A stretch of DNA of 64,000 bases from Plutella xylostella. Taxonomy: Eukaryota; Arthropoda; Insecta; Lepidoptera; Plutellidae. Below the pieces are notes generated by a model. The model made no database searches and was not told the DNA's origin. It saw nothing but the letters and a program-made list of their open reading frames with translations. Position 1 is the stretch's first letter, and each line of letters begins with the position of its first letter. A program made the position numbers and the translations under genes. The stretch is taken from positions 1,250,001-1,314,000 of the forward strand of contig NC_063992.1 of NCBI RefSeq assembly GCF_932276165.1, read 5' to 3'. Of the stretch, positions 1 to 13,468 are shown in pieces.

Positions 1-173
1 TGCCCATCCCTGCTAGAAATTTACGTGTGAGATTTAACATATTCTATAAGTAGGTTGTTAGTAGTAGGATATTAGGTTAGACATTTTAACAATAAATGTA
101 CCTAGAGTTATTATTAGTAAATTCAATTAAATTACTTTCATAATACTTACGTAATGTGATAATATTGTTTCAG

Positions 174-3100
174 GTGTAATCACAACAAAAGAGAGATTGG
201 ACCGTGAATTCAAAGCATCGTACGCCGTATTCGCTGAAGCTAAGGATCAAGGAACGCCTGCTAGGTCTAGCAGAGTTCCAGTCCTGATACAAATAACAGA
301 TGTTAATGATAATTCTCCAGAAATTATCGATCCTAGAGAAGATGTGGTCAGCGTCAGAGAGGAACAGCAACCTGGCGCAGAAGTAGCCAGAGTGAAAGCA
401 ATCGACAGAGATAATGGTGTTAACTCTTCTCTCACTTACTCAATATTAAATGAAAGAGACTCTGATGGATTCGGAGTATTTGTCATTGATTCCAAAACTG
501 GCGTCATTAAAACCAGCACAGGTACCTATTTTTTATATATAAGTGTTAGTAGTAGTAATAATTCAAGTAGATAATTTATTCACATAATGTGTGCTAAAGT
601 AGAAATAATCAAAGTAGATAATTTATTTTCTAATGTGTTCTAACGATATATCATTTTCTTTCAGTTCTTGATCATGAAGAAAGATCTATTTATCGCCTAA
701 CAGTAGCAGCCACTGATGGTGGAAAACCACCAAGACAAACTGTACGGCAGTTGAAAGTGGAAGTGTTGGACTTAAATGATAACAGACCTACATTTACAAG
801 CTCGAGTTTATCTTTCAAAGTGAAGGAAGACGCTATAATTGGTCATATTGTGGGCGCAGTTGCTTGTTGTGATAGCGACATTCAAGAAAACTTGGTGAAT
901 GGTGACAATGAAAAACACATTTCTTATTTACTAATGCCGATTACCAGCGATCACCATCCTGGCACGTTTGAAATTGATAGACGCACTGGGTCTCTGGTAG
1001 TTGCTCGACAATTAGACAGAGAAATGCAAGACGAATACAGACTAGAAGTCAGAGCTTTAGATACCTCATCAACAAATAACCCTCAGAGTAGTGCGGTCAC
1101 TGTTAAAATTGAAATAATTGATGTGAATGACAATGCACCACAGTGGGCTGAAGACCCTATCACAATCAAAATTTCAGAAGTCACACCTTTAGGAAGTATT
1201 GTTTATAATTTTACTGCCAGTGATGCCGATACGGGCAGTAATGGAGAGTTGAATTACGAGATAACATCATCATTACCAGCTAAATCCCCCGTATTCACAA
1301 TAGACCCTCTTACAGGATCTCTCACTCTTACGTCCCATTTAGACTATGAGAGTTTGAAAGAATACTGGCTAACTGTAAGAGCCACTGATATGGCGCCTAA
1401 TGTTGTAGAGAGACAGTCGTCGGCAGCGACAGTTCATATTATAGTCACAGATGCTAATGATAATGCACCTATTTTTGTATCAGCTGCCAAAGCTTCTGTC
1501 TCCTTGAATACACTTACTGGAACTATTTACCAAGCTTTAGCTGTAGATGCGGACTCTGGGGAGAATGGAAAAGTTTCATACTCAATTTCAAACAGCAAAA
1601 ATGATGCTTACTTTACCATGGAACACGATACAGGAAAACTATTACTGTCTAAAAAGGTTTCTTCTGAAACATCTAAAGTGAAACCCGGACTCTATAAACT
1701 GAATTTGACAGCATCTGATCATGGTTCTCCATTTCCAAGAATGAGTCATATGCTGCTGACACTGAACTTACTAGAATCAACAAATGTACCTCCAAGATTT
1801 ACACAAGCATTTTACAAAGCTAATATTAGTGAAGATATTAGACCTGGTAGTTTTGTTACCAGAGTATCAGCCAAATCATCACGAGGTGAAAATGGTAAGT
1901 TCTCATTTGATGCGTACCTTCTTAATTACTCGACTATTCAGTCATGTATTTAAATTGTGTCATACAATTAATAATTTAAATTGTTTCAGGTAACTTGACA
2001 TATTTTATTCCAACCGGAGTAGCAGACGGCAAATTTACTATTGAAGAAAAACGAGGCACTATTTTTGTGACAAGTAAAATAGATAGAGAACAAAAGGACA
2101 CATACGTCGTACCAGTTTATGTAACTGACTCTAGCACCTTTCAGTCGTCAAACTTTGATGTCACTATTGTTACCATTAATGTCCTTGATGTAAATGACAA
2201 TCCACCTTCCTTTAAACAAGGATCTTGTTACCCACTATCGGTTCCTGAAAACAATGATCTTGGCGTTATACATACGGTTACAGCAACGGACAACGATATT
2301 GGAGCTAATGCTCTAATAACTTACAGTATCATATCTGGAAATAATGGAAACAGATTTTACATAGATCCATCGTCAGGCCAGCTTTCAGCAAGGACATTAG
2401 ATAGAGAAACACAATCAAAATATTATCTTACGATTACTGCCTATGATCACGGTAATCCTATCGCCCTCCAAAAATCATGTAATTTAACAGTCATAGTTGA
2501 AGATCAGAATGATAACGATCCTGTTTTCGACACCGGTCATTATTCAGCAATGATTCCCGAAGACGCCGCAATAGATACATCTGTAATAAAAGTACGAGCT
2601 ACTGATGCTGACTTAGGATTCAATAAACGTATTGTTTATTCTTTAGCAAATGAAAGTCAAGGGCTGTTTAGAATTGACAACAAAAGTGGCATCATATTTA
2701 CTACCGGGTAAGATTTTGTACTTGAATTATTTATTTTACAGCTTATTTAGATATTTAAGAATAGTGTCTAACATATTAATTTCTTTACAGAAATTTCGAT
2801 CGCGAAAAACGAGACAAATACCATTTTGAAGCTGTTGCAACAGATGAAGGCCGTTACATTGCCCGATCACAAAGAGTTTCTGTTGAAGTTTCTATTAATG
2901 ATGTCAATGATAATAAGCCAATTTTCACTAAATACCCATTTTCTGAACAAGTTGCAACTTTGACACCTCCCGGACAAAGTCTACTCAAAGTCCAAGCAAC
3001 CGATACCGACATAGGAACAAACTCCGAAATCTTGTACGAATTAGTCGATATCTCAAATCACAAGTTTCGAATAAACCCAACTACAGGTGTTCTTACTGCA

Positions 3101-6100
3101 ACGCAGAGCTTAGCAAGTGAAAATGGTAAATTGATTCATCTCAAAGTCTTAGCCAAAGATAAGGGTAACCCTCCACAAAGCTCGATTGGACTTATAGAAA
3201 TAAGAGTTGGTGACTTTTCCGACCAAACACCTATGCTTCACTTCCAAAACGCTACATACAATATATCTATACCCGAGAACCTTCACTATGGGAAAGAAGT
3301 TATGCAAGTAACCGCAGTAAGAAGTGATGGAAGGCGACAAAGAATAATTTATGAGTTTGGAAGTGGAAACGATCAGTACGCTTTTGACATCGATTCCAAT
3401 ACAGGCGTTATTCGAGTCAACAATTCGGCAAATCTAGACTACGAATCTTTCCCGGGACCCAAAAGGAAATTCGTTGTCGTGGCTCGAACAGAAGGATCTC
3501 CTGTTTTATACGGATACAGTGAAATTACTGTAAATCTTTTGGACCAGAATGACAACGCTCCCCGATTTACGCAACAGCAATATATTGCAAACGTACTCGA
3601 AGGAAATACCAAAGGGGAATTTGTTGTGCAGCTGTCTGCTAAGGACAGCGACCAAGGTGCAAACGCCAGGATCTTATACCACATTGTAGATGGTAACCAC
3701 GATAACGCCTTCATAATTGAGCCGGCTTTTTCCGGATCTGTGAAGACAAACATAGTGCTGGATAGAGAAATCAGGGAAACCTACAAATTAACAGTGATTG
3801 CGACTGATGAAGGTGACCCACAAATGACTGGAACAGCTACACTGCGAATTAATGTTGTCGATATCAATGATAACCAGCCTACATTTCCCCCACCAAATGT
3901 GATTTCAGTATCTGAAGGTATGTATGTGTATCTACATAGTATATGATAGGAACTCTCACTTATAAATGTTGATAGGCATAGGCACTTTTCCATTCCTTAT
4001 TTTGTTATTTCCATTCGTCTTTAAATTACGGTAGATCTTGCAATAAATTGGCAAAACAAAAGCGTTCACAAAAGGGGCCGTATTTTACATAATTTGTATT
4101 CCCGAGTCCGCAACCACGTTTGCATTGGGACCCCGATTCGCTGGGCCAGATTAAATAAACGGGGACTCCTTAAGGATCAATATTTATTGGATGGTATTAC
4201 ATTTTTTCCGAGTGCATGTCTTAGCGGTACCTCTCCAACGAACGGCGTTCTTTCTTTCTTTTTTTATAATTTCTCTTTTCGTTTTTATATCATTGTACGC
4301 CGACAGCGGTTTTGTTTCGAGAATCTGGTTTTGCAGATCGTTAAAACGGCTGCCGCTTCTTAAAAACGTGAAGGTAGCGTCAACGAGAAAAGTGCCATTT
4401 AATTTATTGCATTTAGGTACTTACTTACTTAAATTTCACATCATTTTTGCACATTTATTTAATTATTATTTTAGAATATTGTTACATTTACTGCATTCGG
4501 AAATAAGAGAATAGACTTTGTATTCCAAAACAAACAAAGCAATTTGAAAACGCAGGTATAATCCGTGTAAATATTAATTAGATTTTTATATTTTTTCAGG
4601 CACTGCAGTCGGGACTGTGCTCACTTCGGTTACTGCCAATGACGTCGATACATACCCTGCGCTCCAGTACATTATAACAAAAGGAGATGACAAGTTTTCC
4701 ATCGACCGCTACAGTGGAAAAGTTGTACTAAATGGTCCACTAGATTATGAAAGTGAGAACATTTATCACATCAATGTGACTGCTTCGGACAGCGAGCACA
4801 TCGCACAAACAACCCTAACTGTTAAAGTTACTGATGTAAACGATCACGCTCCTGAATTTGACGAGAATTCGTACTACAGAGTTTTGCCTGGTAAGTGTTC
4901 ATCTCCATTAAAACTTTTTAAAACCAATTTTGTTTCAGTGTATATCTAGGTACTTTATGTTAGCAACAATATATGTAGGTATTTTTAGCATTGTGGTCAA
5001 TTACAGTCAGTACCTACATGTTATCAGTGAATGTATATGATTGTGTTTTTACACAAAAAGATTCATAATGATAGTACATAACATTATTTTCAGATAGATA
5101 CCAACGTTTTTATTATACTGTGATTAATTACGAGTACCTTTCAATTAACAGTTTTATTTCTCAAATTTCAGAAGGCAGCGGTGTCCAAGAGATCGGTTCC
5201 CTCAGCGCGAAAGACAAAGACAGCGAAGACAACGGAAAGATCAGTTTCTCCCTCTTGCACCCAGTCAAGGGTTACTTCATCGACGCGACCTCTGGCGTCA
5301 TCTACGTGAACTACAGTTCCTTGCCAGAGAAGCACAGAGACACGCAGCTGGCCGTGGTGGCGACGGACCACGGGAAGCCGAACCGGAGTGCGGTGGCGGC
5401 CGTCAAGATCAGCGCCGGCGCGTCGTCTGAGATCAAGCCGTTCATTGGACAGGATACTTACAGGTAATTATTTAAGTGTTTTTTTTGCTTACTGAAAGTG
5501 TAAATTTCCCAGTTAAATTCAGTCAATTAAATAAAAATATGTACTTAATTTACATAAATAAAGATTGTAGGTACGTAAGTTAATTATGATATTAGCTGTT
5601 ATTACTATAAATAACCGCTTAAATCTAGTTTTAATAGCATTTCAAATAAAACCTTTTTGTTTCATTTCAGAATTACGGTGAACGAAGACATGGAAAAGGG
5701 ATCTTCACTTCTTCAGATTGGAGGCATTAACGACATCGTGAAAAAGTACAATCTCGAATTTCACATAATATCGGGAAATGAAGCGGAGTCTTTCGATGTT
5801 TCTTCGGACGGTGCTCTTCTATTGGTCAAGAAATTAGACAGAGAGACGCAAGATTCCTTCGTTCTGGGACTAGCTGCCGTGGAGCAGGGAAAAGTTCTAT
5901 CGTACAACCAGAACAAAACATCAATTACCATATTCGTGACAGTGGCAGATTCCAACGATAACGCACCAGTGTTCTTATCAAAAGACTTTGAACTAACTGT
6001 GAGCGAAGATGTCAAAATTGGCTACACATTAATTCAAATGTCAGCAACTGATGCTGATTTGTATGGAACACCGAACTCTGCAATCACGTACAATATTACT

Positions 6101-8284
6101 TCTGGAGATGATAAGGGACTGTTTTACATAGAACCACGTACAGGTGTAATAACTGTCAATAAAACACTAGATTACGACACAAGTAATACACAATATAAAC
6201 TTATAATTATAGCTTGTGATCAAGGATTGCCCGCATTGTGCAATGCAGCTTACATAAAACTGGAAATAATTGATGAAAATGACAACACTCCAACATTCCC
6301 TGTAACTGAGTATTTCGAAACCATTGCGGAAAATGAAAGAGTTGGGACATCTGTATTTACAGCAAGAGCTACTGATTTAGACCGGGGACGCTATGGAAAA
6401 CTAAATTATTCTATTTCATCTTCGTCGCACAACAGAAACGACGATTCTTGGAAAATGTTCCAAATTGATTCAAGTTCTGGTTTAGTAAATACAAACGCTG
6501 TGTTTGATTATGAACAGAAAAACAAATATGAATTTTCAATTAAAGCTTCTGATATTGGCGGTAAAAGCTCAACAGTGAAAGTAAGAATCGATATTGAAAG
6601 TCGTGATGAATTTTATCCTCAATTCACGCAAAAGACCTACAACTTCCCTGTGCCAAAAACTGGAGCATTACCATCAGGTTATACGATAGGTCGAGTCACA
6701 GCCACTGACCGAGACAAGGGAATCGATGGAAGAATAGTTTATCAGCTTTCAACTTCACATTCATATTTCAAAATAAATAGAACAACCGGCGTTATAATTG
6801 TCAAGAAAAAGGCAGATAGTGTCGAAACTCTGTTTGGTTACGATAAATCTATAAGCCTGGTGGTTACAGCAAGTTCAGGAAGACAAGGATCTTTAACAAA
6901 CAAGACTGCAGTAGAAATATCATTAGATCCCCTGGGAGTTATAGTGGAAGTACCACCAGAAGGAAATGCCGCTGTGGCTGCAAATGGAGGCCTTTCAGAC
7001 TGGGCACTAGGACTGCTAATATGTTTTATATTTATCATCATAATATTTGCTGCTGCATTCTTATTCCTTCACATGAAAAATAAGAGGCACAAGAAGGTTA
7101 ATAAACCTGGTTTGAATTCTGAAGGAGTTGGAGCCACAAATAGTTACGTAGATCCAAGCGCTTTCGACACAATACCTATAAGAAATACTGCTCCGGGTGC
7201 AAGTCAGTTTGCTCCACCTCGATATGATGAAATCCCACCGTACGGACCGCACACTGCGAGCTCAAACTCTGGAGCAGCTACAACCTCTGAACTCTCTGGC
7301 TCAGATCAGTCAGGTTCAAGTGGCAGAGGCTCCGCGGAAGACGGCGAAGATGGCGAAGACGAAGAAATTAGGATGATAAACGAGGGCCCGCTACAAAGAG
7401 ATTCATTGCATCGTCAGAACAATGGCGTTGAAGATGATAATCTTTCCGATGTTTCAGTTCACAATACTCAGGAATACTTAGCGAGGCTCGGTATTGTTGA
7501 CACAGGGGCCGGTGGAGGGGCTTCTACATCATCAAGAAGATGTTCAGAAAATGTAACTAACAAAGATCCAATTCTTCATCATGGCACTATAGATCCTATC
7601 CATATGTTCGATGAAGACGCGGCACATGAAAACGATATTACTAACCTAATTTATGCAAAATTAAATGAAGTGACGGGCAGTGAGCGAGCGAGTAGCGCAG
7701 ACGAGGCCAGTGCAGCAGTAGATAGAGCCATGGCTTTAGGGGCATTCCCAAGTGCTCCCGGGGAGAACACAGCAGTCCCAACTCAGGGACCGTCCATGAC
7801 AGGTAGTTTAAGTTCAATTGTACATTCAGAAGAGGAACTAACCGGGAGTTACAACTGGGATTACTTATTAGATTGGGGTCCACAATACCAACCCTTAGCC
7901 CATGTATTTTCTGAAATAGCCCGACTGAAAGATGACGCTGTATCACTTCAAAGTGCCAACAGTGCTGCATCTAGCGCTAAAAGTAAGGGGACATCTTTAC
8001 CTGGGGGCAAGAGTGTTCCTCCGCCATTACTTACTACAGTGGCACCTCGGAGCTGTCCAGCTCCTTCGTTGTCGTGTCGGCAACCACAGCACTTACTTCC
8101 TCGGTCTCCTATAAGCCACGATGTGCCAGGAGGCTTTTCTGCGGCGGCTGCCATGTCACCGTCTTTCTCCCCTTCTCTATCACCTTTAGCGACTAGATCG
8201 CCCTCAATGTCGCCGTTGGTCGGCCCTGGCTTACCACCTATTCCTGCTAACAGAAAATCTGCGCATTCGACTCTAAGATTATAA
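174..8284 (+). CDS. ds: Dachsous-like protocadherin, 3' part (7 exons, 5' end outside window)
   Basis: Exons 174-521, 665-1894, 1990-2707, 2791-3917, 4600-4890, 5172-5463 and 5671-8284 all have AG/GT borders and stay in one frame (2206 residues to the TAA). About 17 cadherin repeats are visible, most ending in DxNDNxP linkers such as DVNDNAPQW (near 1120) and DENDNTPTF (near 6271). A single membrane segment (about 7001-7069, WALGLLICFIF...) precedes a cytoplasmic tail of about 400 residues. The tail contains LAHVFSEIARLKDD (about 7895-7936), which I recognise as the conserved Dachsous tail motif. Known role: Dachsous on one cell binds Fat on its neighbour to set planar polarity and feed Hippo growth control. 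The 5' exons with the signal peptide lie upstream of the window. Fat-like or other large cadherins are less likely because of the tail motif. Exon 5172-5463 is clearly GC-richer than its neighbours. Confidence 0.88.
5671..8284 (+). CDS. ds: dachsous terminal exon: last cadherin repeats, membrane segment, cytoplasmic tail
   Basis: This 2.6 kb exon encodes the last four to five cadherin repeats, the membrane span and the entire intracellular region. The acceptor ends at 5670 (tttcag) and completes an Arg codon begun in the preceding exon. The tail has a basic stop-transfer stretch (KNKRHKK), a Ser/Gly/Asp/Glu-rich acidic stretch (about 7300-7370), the NWDYLLDWGPQ block (about 7853) followed by HVFSEIARLKDD, and a Pro/Ser-rich end closing with HSTLRL. 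Keeping the whole tail in one exon means alternative splicing would be unlikely to swap signalling motifs unless cryptic sites are used. Confidence 0.88.
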
Positions 8285-8590
8285 ATACGTTCTATGCTAG
8301 GTGTAAATATGTGACTGTCTCGCTCTAAGTATTGATATTAGGAATATTTATTCAAGTGAATGCCGATGTGATCGGTATTAGTATTTCATTATGTATCATT
8401 TTGTGCATGTCATTTTATAACTGAAAAGTCTGCCCTGAATATGCTCAAAGTGATTTTAAGCGCTTATTACCGATTTTTCCGGTAAATGTAAATATTGTTT
8501 TAAATCGGGTTTAACTTAATCTTTGTAAATATTAAATTGTTTGTCCTTACTTGTGTAAAATATAAAATAAAGACTGCCATGTTAATGTAT
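8285..8590 (+). other. dachsous 3' UTR with poly(A) signal
   Basis: AT-rich sequence follows the stop. A canonical AATAAA lies at 8566-8571, about 280 bases after the stop; a second AATAAA at 8933-8938 could serve a longer transcript. The choice between them is inference. Confidence 0.5.
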
Positions 8591-9811
8591 TTTTAATATA
8601 AAACGAATCAGCTTTACTGTAAGCTATAAGGTTTATAAAATATAACGATGTGTACGATTTATTTCTTCTTGGCATTTATATTGCATCCTTAATACAGTAT
8701 TTAGCATTGATTAAATTGTTTCCAAACATGATTTTAATATTTTAAGTCTACGATTAACAATTTGTATAGATGAACTTGCATAAATCTAATTGTATTTCTT
8801 TGACACTGTGATTTTCGTCTAAGTACATTCGGAAATGTTAGCTATTAGCGAAATAATGTAAATAATTCTGTTTATAGAAAATCTTTAATTATAAGATAAA
8901 ACGACTGTCCTCAGAACAACATATTGTTTATAAATAAAAAGGAAAAATAATAAAATTTTAAAAATTAATTTTGTTTTATTGTTATACATAGGTACAATGA
9001 TTTATTTTAAATTACATTAAAATGAACGGTTAATGATTGAAAACATAATGAAATATCACAGTTGGATCTAAGATTTTAGACAATATTTAGTACCGATACT
9101 TGAGGGATCCCTTCCCTTTTAAGGTTTTTGTCTTATTTCATTACATCTTATAAGTAGCACCTCATCAAATTGAAATGTACATAGAAGTTCCTGTTTTTTA
9201 TTTGAAAATACTACTTTTAAGAGTAAGTTTACACGAAATTCGTCTCCAAGAAGACATTAAATATGAAAATAGATTTCCAAATGAAACATTCAGTTGTAAA
9301 GGACACGACAAGTGATCCAAAACTTATAATTTAAACAACCAGTAAATAAATTACTGAGCTGATTCCCTCAGAAATGGACAATAGCCTCACTGTGGCTGTT
9401 TAAAAGTATTTTATAATAACTTATTAACTTCACCAATGTGAGTAAATATAGTAATTGAAAAACCAGTACGAATTAAATTGATCGAAATTTGAAGACATGA
9501 GGTGTTATTTCCTTAAAAATATTAAGGCAATCGGCAAACATGCTAGGTTTGCAAGTGTATAGTTAGCTTCTACATTTAATACTTATACGGTAGCGAATAC
9601 TCTTACAACGTGGTATACTATCGGTGCTTTCTACCAAAACCTCCTTTAACATTCAGAAATACGTATTATCATCTAGACTGTATCCTTATGCAGTATGATA
9701 TACCTTATATATAATTATGAACGATGATACCTACCGAGAATACTAATTGACCACGAAAACGTCCATAATGCTATAATGAGAAAACGATTTACTTATGCAA
9801 GTATACTGCAG
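8591..9811. other. Intergenic AT-rich sequence, no feature recognised
   Basis: Apart from the alternative AATAAA at 8933-8938, which may extend the dachsous 3' UTR, I see no gene, RNA or obvious mobile element here. Confidence 0.4.
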
Positions 9812-10024
9812 TAGGGTTACCTATACTGAATTCATTCATACTTGGCACAAAAGGAAAAGAATGTTAGTGTGTATTTTTATATAAAACATAAAACCAATGA
9901 AATACCTACGTATTAACAAATTAGCCATTAATTTCGCAATTAAACCATTTTTATTTTTGCAAGACACACAAAGATTGTTTACCTTTTATCCCAAGTAAGA
10001 ATGAATTCAGTATAGGTAACCCTA
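9812..10024. mobile_element. Small MITE with 26-bp terminal inverted repeats
   Basis: The left end TAGGGTTACCTATACTGAAT (from 9812) is matched in reverse complement by the right end (9999-10024). The 160-bp interior is non-coding. A TA flanks both ends, which would suit a Tc1/mariner-type duplication, but a dinucleotide is weak evidence. Confidence 0.6.
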
Positions 10025-10325
10025 TCACCTATAGGACCCGTACAAAGCTGTCTTTTAAAAAACCATACATACGATACATTGAAATGTAACAGTACATTTT
10101 CAAAACTAGAACATGGATTTTCTTTCCTTTTTCTCCTCACTTTTAATCGTTATTGTACCTAAAAATAGCGATAGCTATAGAATATTACCCAGGATTTCGG
10201 ATGAGGAGGTTTTGCGATTAACATATTATTATAATATTTATCTACATATTCATTCCCATGTTCCTCATTCACAACAATGGTAAGTTAAGATTATTTTGTT
10301 TTACGAACTCATGGACACTGTAGAA

Positions 10326-11882
10326 CAGTGTTTTTCAACCTTTTTCATGACGCGACCCCCCTGGTATAAAGAAATATTTCGCGACCCCCTTGACCCTTTC
10401 GGTTTTTTATCATGTATGTATGTGTATGTTACAGTATTCCCAATATTCATTCCATACGACGTATTTATGGTCTCCATGATTAGGATTCGAAGTACATACT
10501 TATCGGATTAAAAAACACATTATTTTACAATTACACACATCGGATACGTGTGGCCATGTGCCATGTACATAGGTACGTACGACTAATGCCATTGCGACCC
10601 GGAATTTCTTTTTCGAAATTAGCTTTTTCTTTCTGACTTTTTTGAGCATTTAAATATCTTTTATAAAAGTTTTCAAGGGTGAATTGAAAATAAAAAGACA
10701 AAATACCTGGCTTTACAAAACAATAAATACTTGTGGTCGTCGTCTTTGAACCAGGCAGGAAGGCCTCCCATGCTACGTTTGCCTATTCGTGGTCTATACT
10801 CGAGAACTCGTTTACCCCAATGGTTATCGGTTCTTCAGCAGATATGACCAGCACACTACCACTTCAGCTTGCATATTTTGGCAGCTATGTCAGTAATCTT
10901 AATCCTCTGACTGACGGAAAACCTCATTTCTGATACGATTTATCAGAGAAACCCCAAGCATAGCTCTCTCCATAGCACGCTGAGCGACTTTAAATTGGTG
11001 GACTAGTCCTACCGTCAGTGTCCACGTCTCTGCACCATACGTCATCACTGGCAGGACGCACTGGTTGAAATATTTTGTGTTCAGGCTCTGAGGGATGGCC
11101 AAGGAGAATATGTGCTGATGAAGTTTTCCGAATGCAGCCCAACCCAGTCGGATGCACCTTGCAGCCTCCTTGTCGAAGTTGCTTCTGCCTAGCCGAATAG
11201 TCTGCCCGAGGTAGACATATTCTTGTACAACCTCGATTGTTGCCTCACTAACGATCACCGGCTCCGGTTCGATGTGAGCATTGTACATTACTTTCGTCTT
11301 GTCCAAATTTATACCCCGAAGCCTTCACATTGGGAAGCAGCATTTAGGCCACTTCCATCATCCAGCTGAGTTCCTGCAGAGATTCTGCCATCATAACGAT
11401 GTCGTCCGCGAAGCAGAGAGGTTTGACATGTAATCGCCATTTATACACATGCCATGACCAGCGGCATCGTACAGACTCCTCAACTCCTCGATATAGCGCC
11501 AGTCGATTTGAAATCTCTGCAACGCTTCCAAAATTGCCCAGGTCTCGATGGAGTTGAAGGCGATTTCATAGTCCACAAAGGCTAGATACAGCGGCTGATT
11601 ATAATCTTCGGTCTTCTGTGTAATCTGCCTTACTGTGTGGATGTGGTCTATTGTACTAAAACAGATCCACGATGAGATAATTTAATTAATAACAACAAGC
11701 TCGGCCTTCGCATTTAAATTTTTTTAAAGTAAAAGTATATTTAAAGTATGACTCTTTGTTAATTAATTAATTGGCTTTATTGTTTTTTTACTAAAGTTCC
11801 CAGTTTTTCGCCCTTTGGCGACCCCCCTACAGAAGCTTCGCGACCCCCCAGGGGGTCGCGACCCACAGGTTGAAAAACACTG
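10326..11882. mobile_element. hAT-type DNA element with a nested LINE fragment
   Basis: Termini are CAGTGTTTTTCAACC at the left and its reverse complement GGTTGAAAAACACTG at the right. GC-rich subterminal arms (cgcgacccccc / ggggggtcgcg type) lie next to them. Flanking copies of CTGTAGAA at 10318-10325 and 11883-11890 form an exact 8-bp target duplication, the hAT hallmark. No transposase reading frame is seen; much of the interior (about 10730-11670) is a LINE remnant, so the element is non-autonomous. Confidence 0.82.
10730..11670 (-). pseudogene. RTE/CR1-type LINE reverse transcriptase remnant inside the hAT element
   Basis: On the minus strand the RT core is recognisable: LAFVDYE near 11590-11550, then CFADDIV in a shifted frame near 11410. 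The post-RT region 11306-10899 reads YLGQTIRL, then VMTYGAETWTL and KVAQRAMERAMLGVSL. Frame changes and stops show it is dead; the 3' end is decayed. A relative lies at 59465-59897. Confidence 0.75.
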
Positions 11883-11890
11883 CTGTAGAA

Positions 11891-13468
11891 TATAAAAAGT
11901 AAATTGTTGACGACAGCTGCCAATCTCATTGAGATGTCTGAGCCAGCACACAGGAGCACTCTCTTTTCCAACACTCTCATAACCCAATGGGTCAGATAGG
12001 CGACACGACTGGAGAGAGCTAGGCACAGAAGTAGGTACAATAAGCTTAATTTCATTTCCTTATTAGCTTTTTAACACATTTGTATAACGGTCTTTTCAAT
12101 CAAACATCGATAGTTTGTGAGTTTGACAAGGTATAAAAATGTAAGTAGGTATAGTTAGTTACTAGTTCTAATCTGACCGTCCTAGATTAAATGCCCATTC
12201 AATAGCACAATAATATTATGTAAAAATTACAGTGTCCATGGGTCTGTAAACTGTTTTCAGTCGCTTTTCAGTTCAACTTCTATCTATCTAGTGACAACTG
12301 TATACTAAGTAATGTGATTGAAAAATGCTTTCTACTTATAATGTATACAATACTTTATATCCTTATTACACTCCCAGTACAATCAATCACTCAGTGGACC
12401 AAGTGTGAGTTTTGATAGTTAACGCAAACTGCGATAGTTACCGTTTTCTTACATACAAAGTGGCGCCTCTAGCGGTAACCACCGTAAAACACAAACATTT
12501 CAGCTATGAAAACTCACACTTTGTTCGTTGAACATTCTTTTATTTATATCAAACAGCTTTACATAATAAGACTGTACTAAATAAGTTTTAATTATTACCT
12601 AAAATCTACGATATGCCAATTTATTTGTCGAATGTCAATATTAAATACTTCATTAAAATAGGGTACGGTTACAGTACATAGGTAACTTACATAACACATG
12701 ATTAACTGTGAATTCGCATGCCAGAAGCCAGATCTAGGTACTTACAATTGTTACAACATATACAAGTGTGCTTTATATTTACGTACATACATAATTATTT
12801 TGCAAATAATAAACAAAACCCAAATCAACAAAATTAAAAATAAACGTTACGAATTTGATAAGTTTGAGACCGGCTGTTATAACTTGCCAAATAGTTAATT
12901 TATTTTTGGTTATAATTAAATTATTGTCAAGATGTTGGCATTGATCCAGTCTTCATTTACTCGGTGGCGGTTTAAAATAAACCAATACACGACACTGGCA
13001 CAATTCATTAACTGTCCTACCCGGAAGCATGGTTTTCTTCAAAAACACCTAAAAAACAATAAAAATAATGTTGTTGTTTGTATCAGAAATAATATTAATA
13101 TATCAGGAAAGGTTGATTTCAAGACATAATGGGTACTGTAGATCATTGACGCTCTAAAGTTGACTTGAAAATGTAACCAAGTTCTAGACCATCAATGTAT
13201 GTATAACATTATAATGATTTTTACATCATCAAGCTGCCCATACGGTATGGGTCATAATTCTTGCTACTACGGAAATAATATCCACGTCAAAATTATCGAC
13301 ATTTTCTCCGAAGTTACCGGAATTGAACCCCATCAATAAATTGTAAATTCACAATGAAAAAAAAATAATCCTCTACAAAAAATGGCCGGTGTCTCTACAT
13401 CTAAACATGCGCTACAACAACCATCATTATAAAACCGTGTAAAAAACTTATCAATAATACACTTGGAG
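11891..13468. other. Intergenic region between hAT element and transporter 3' end
   Basis: No gene is recognised. At 12452-12490 there is a copy of a dispersed repeat with core ACAAAGTGGCGCCTCTAGCG, found also near 32600, 42768 and 42833. Part of the segment nearest 13468 should be the transporter 3' UTR, but I could not pick its poly(A) signal. Confidence 0.4.

Noticed and set aside
4094..4514. Overlapping open frames in a dachsous intron
   Set aside because: No family resemblance, and they lie in a clean phase-1 intron with good borders on both sides.
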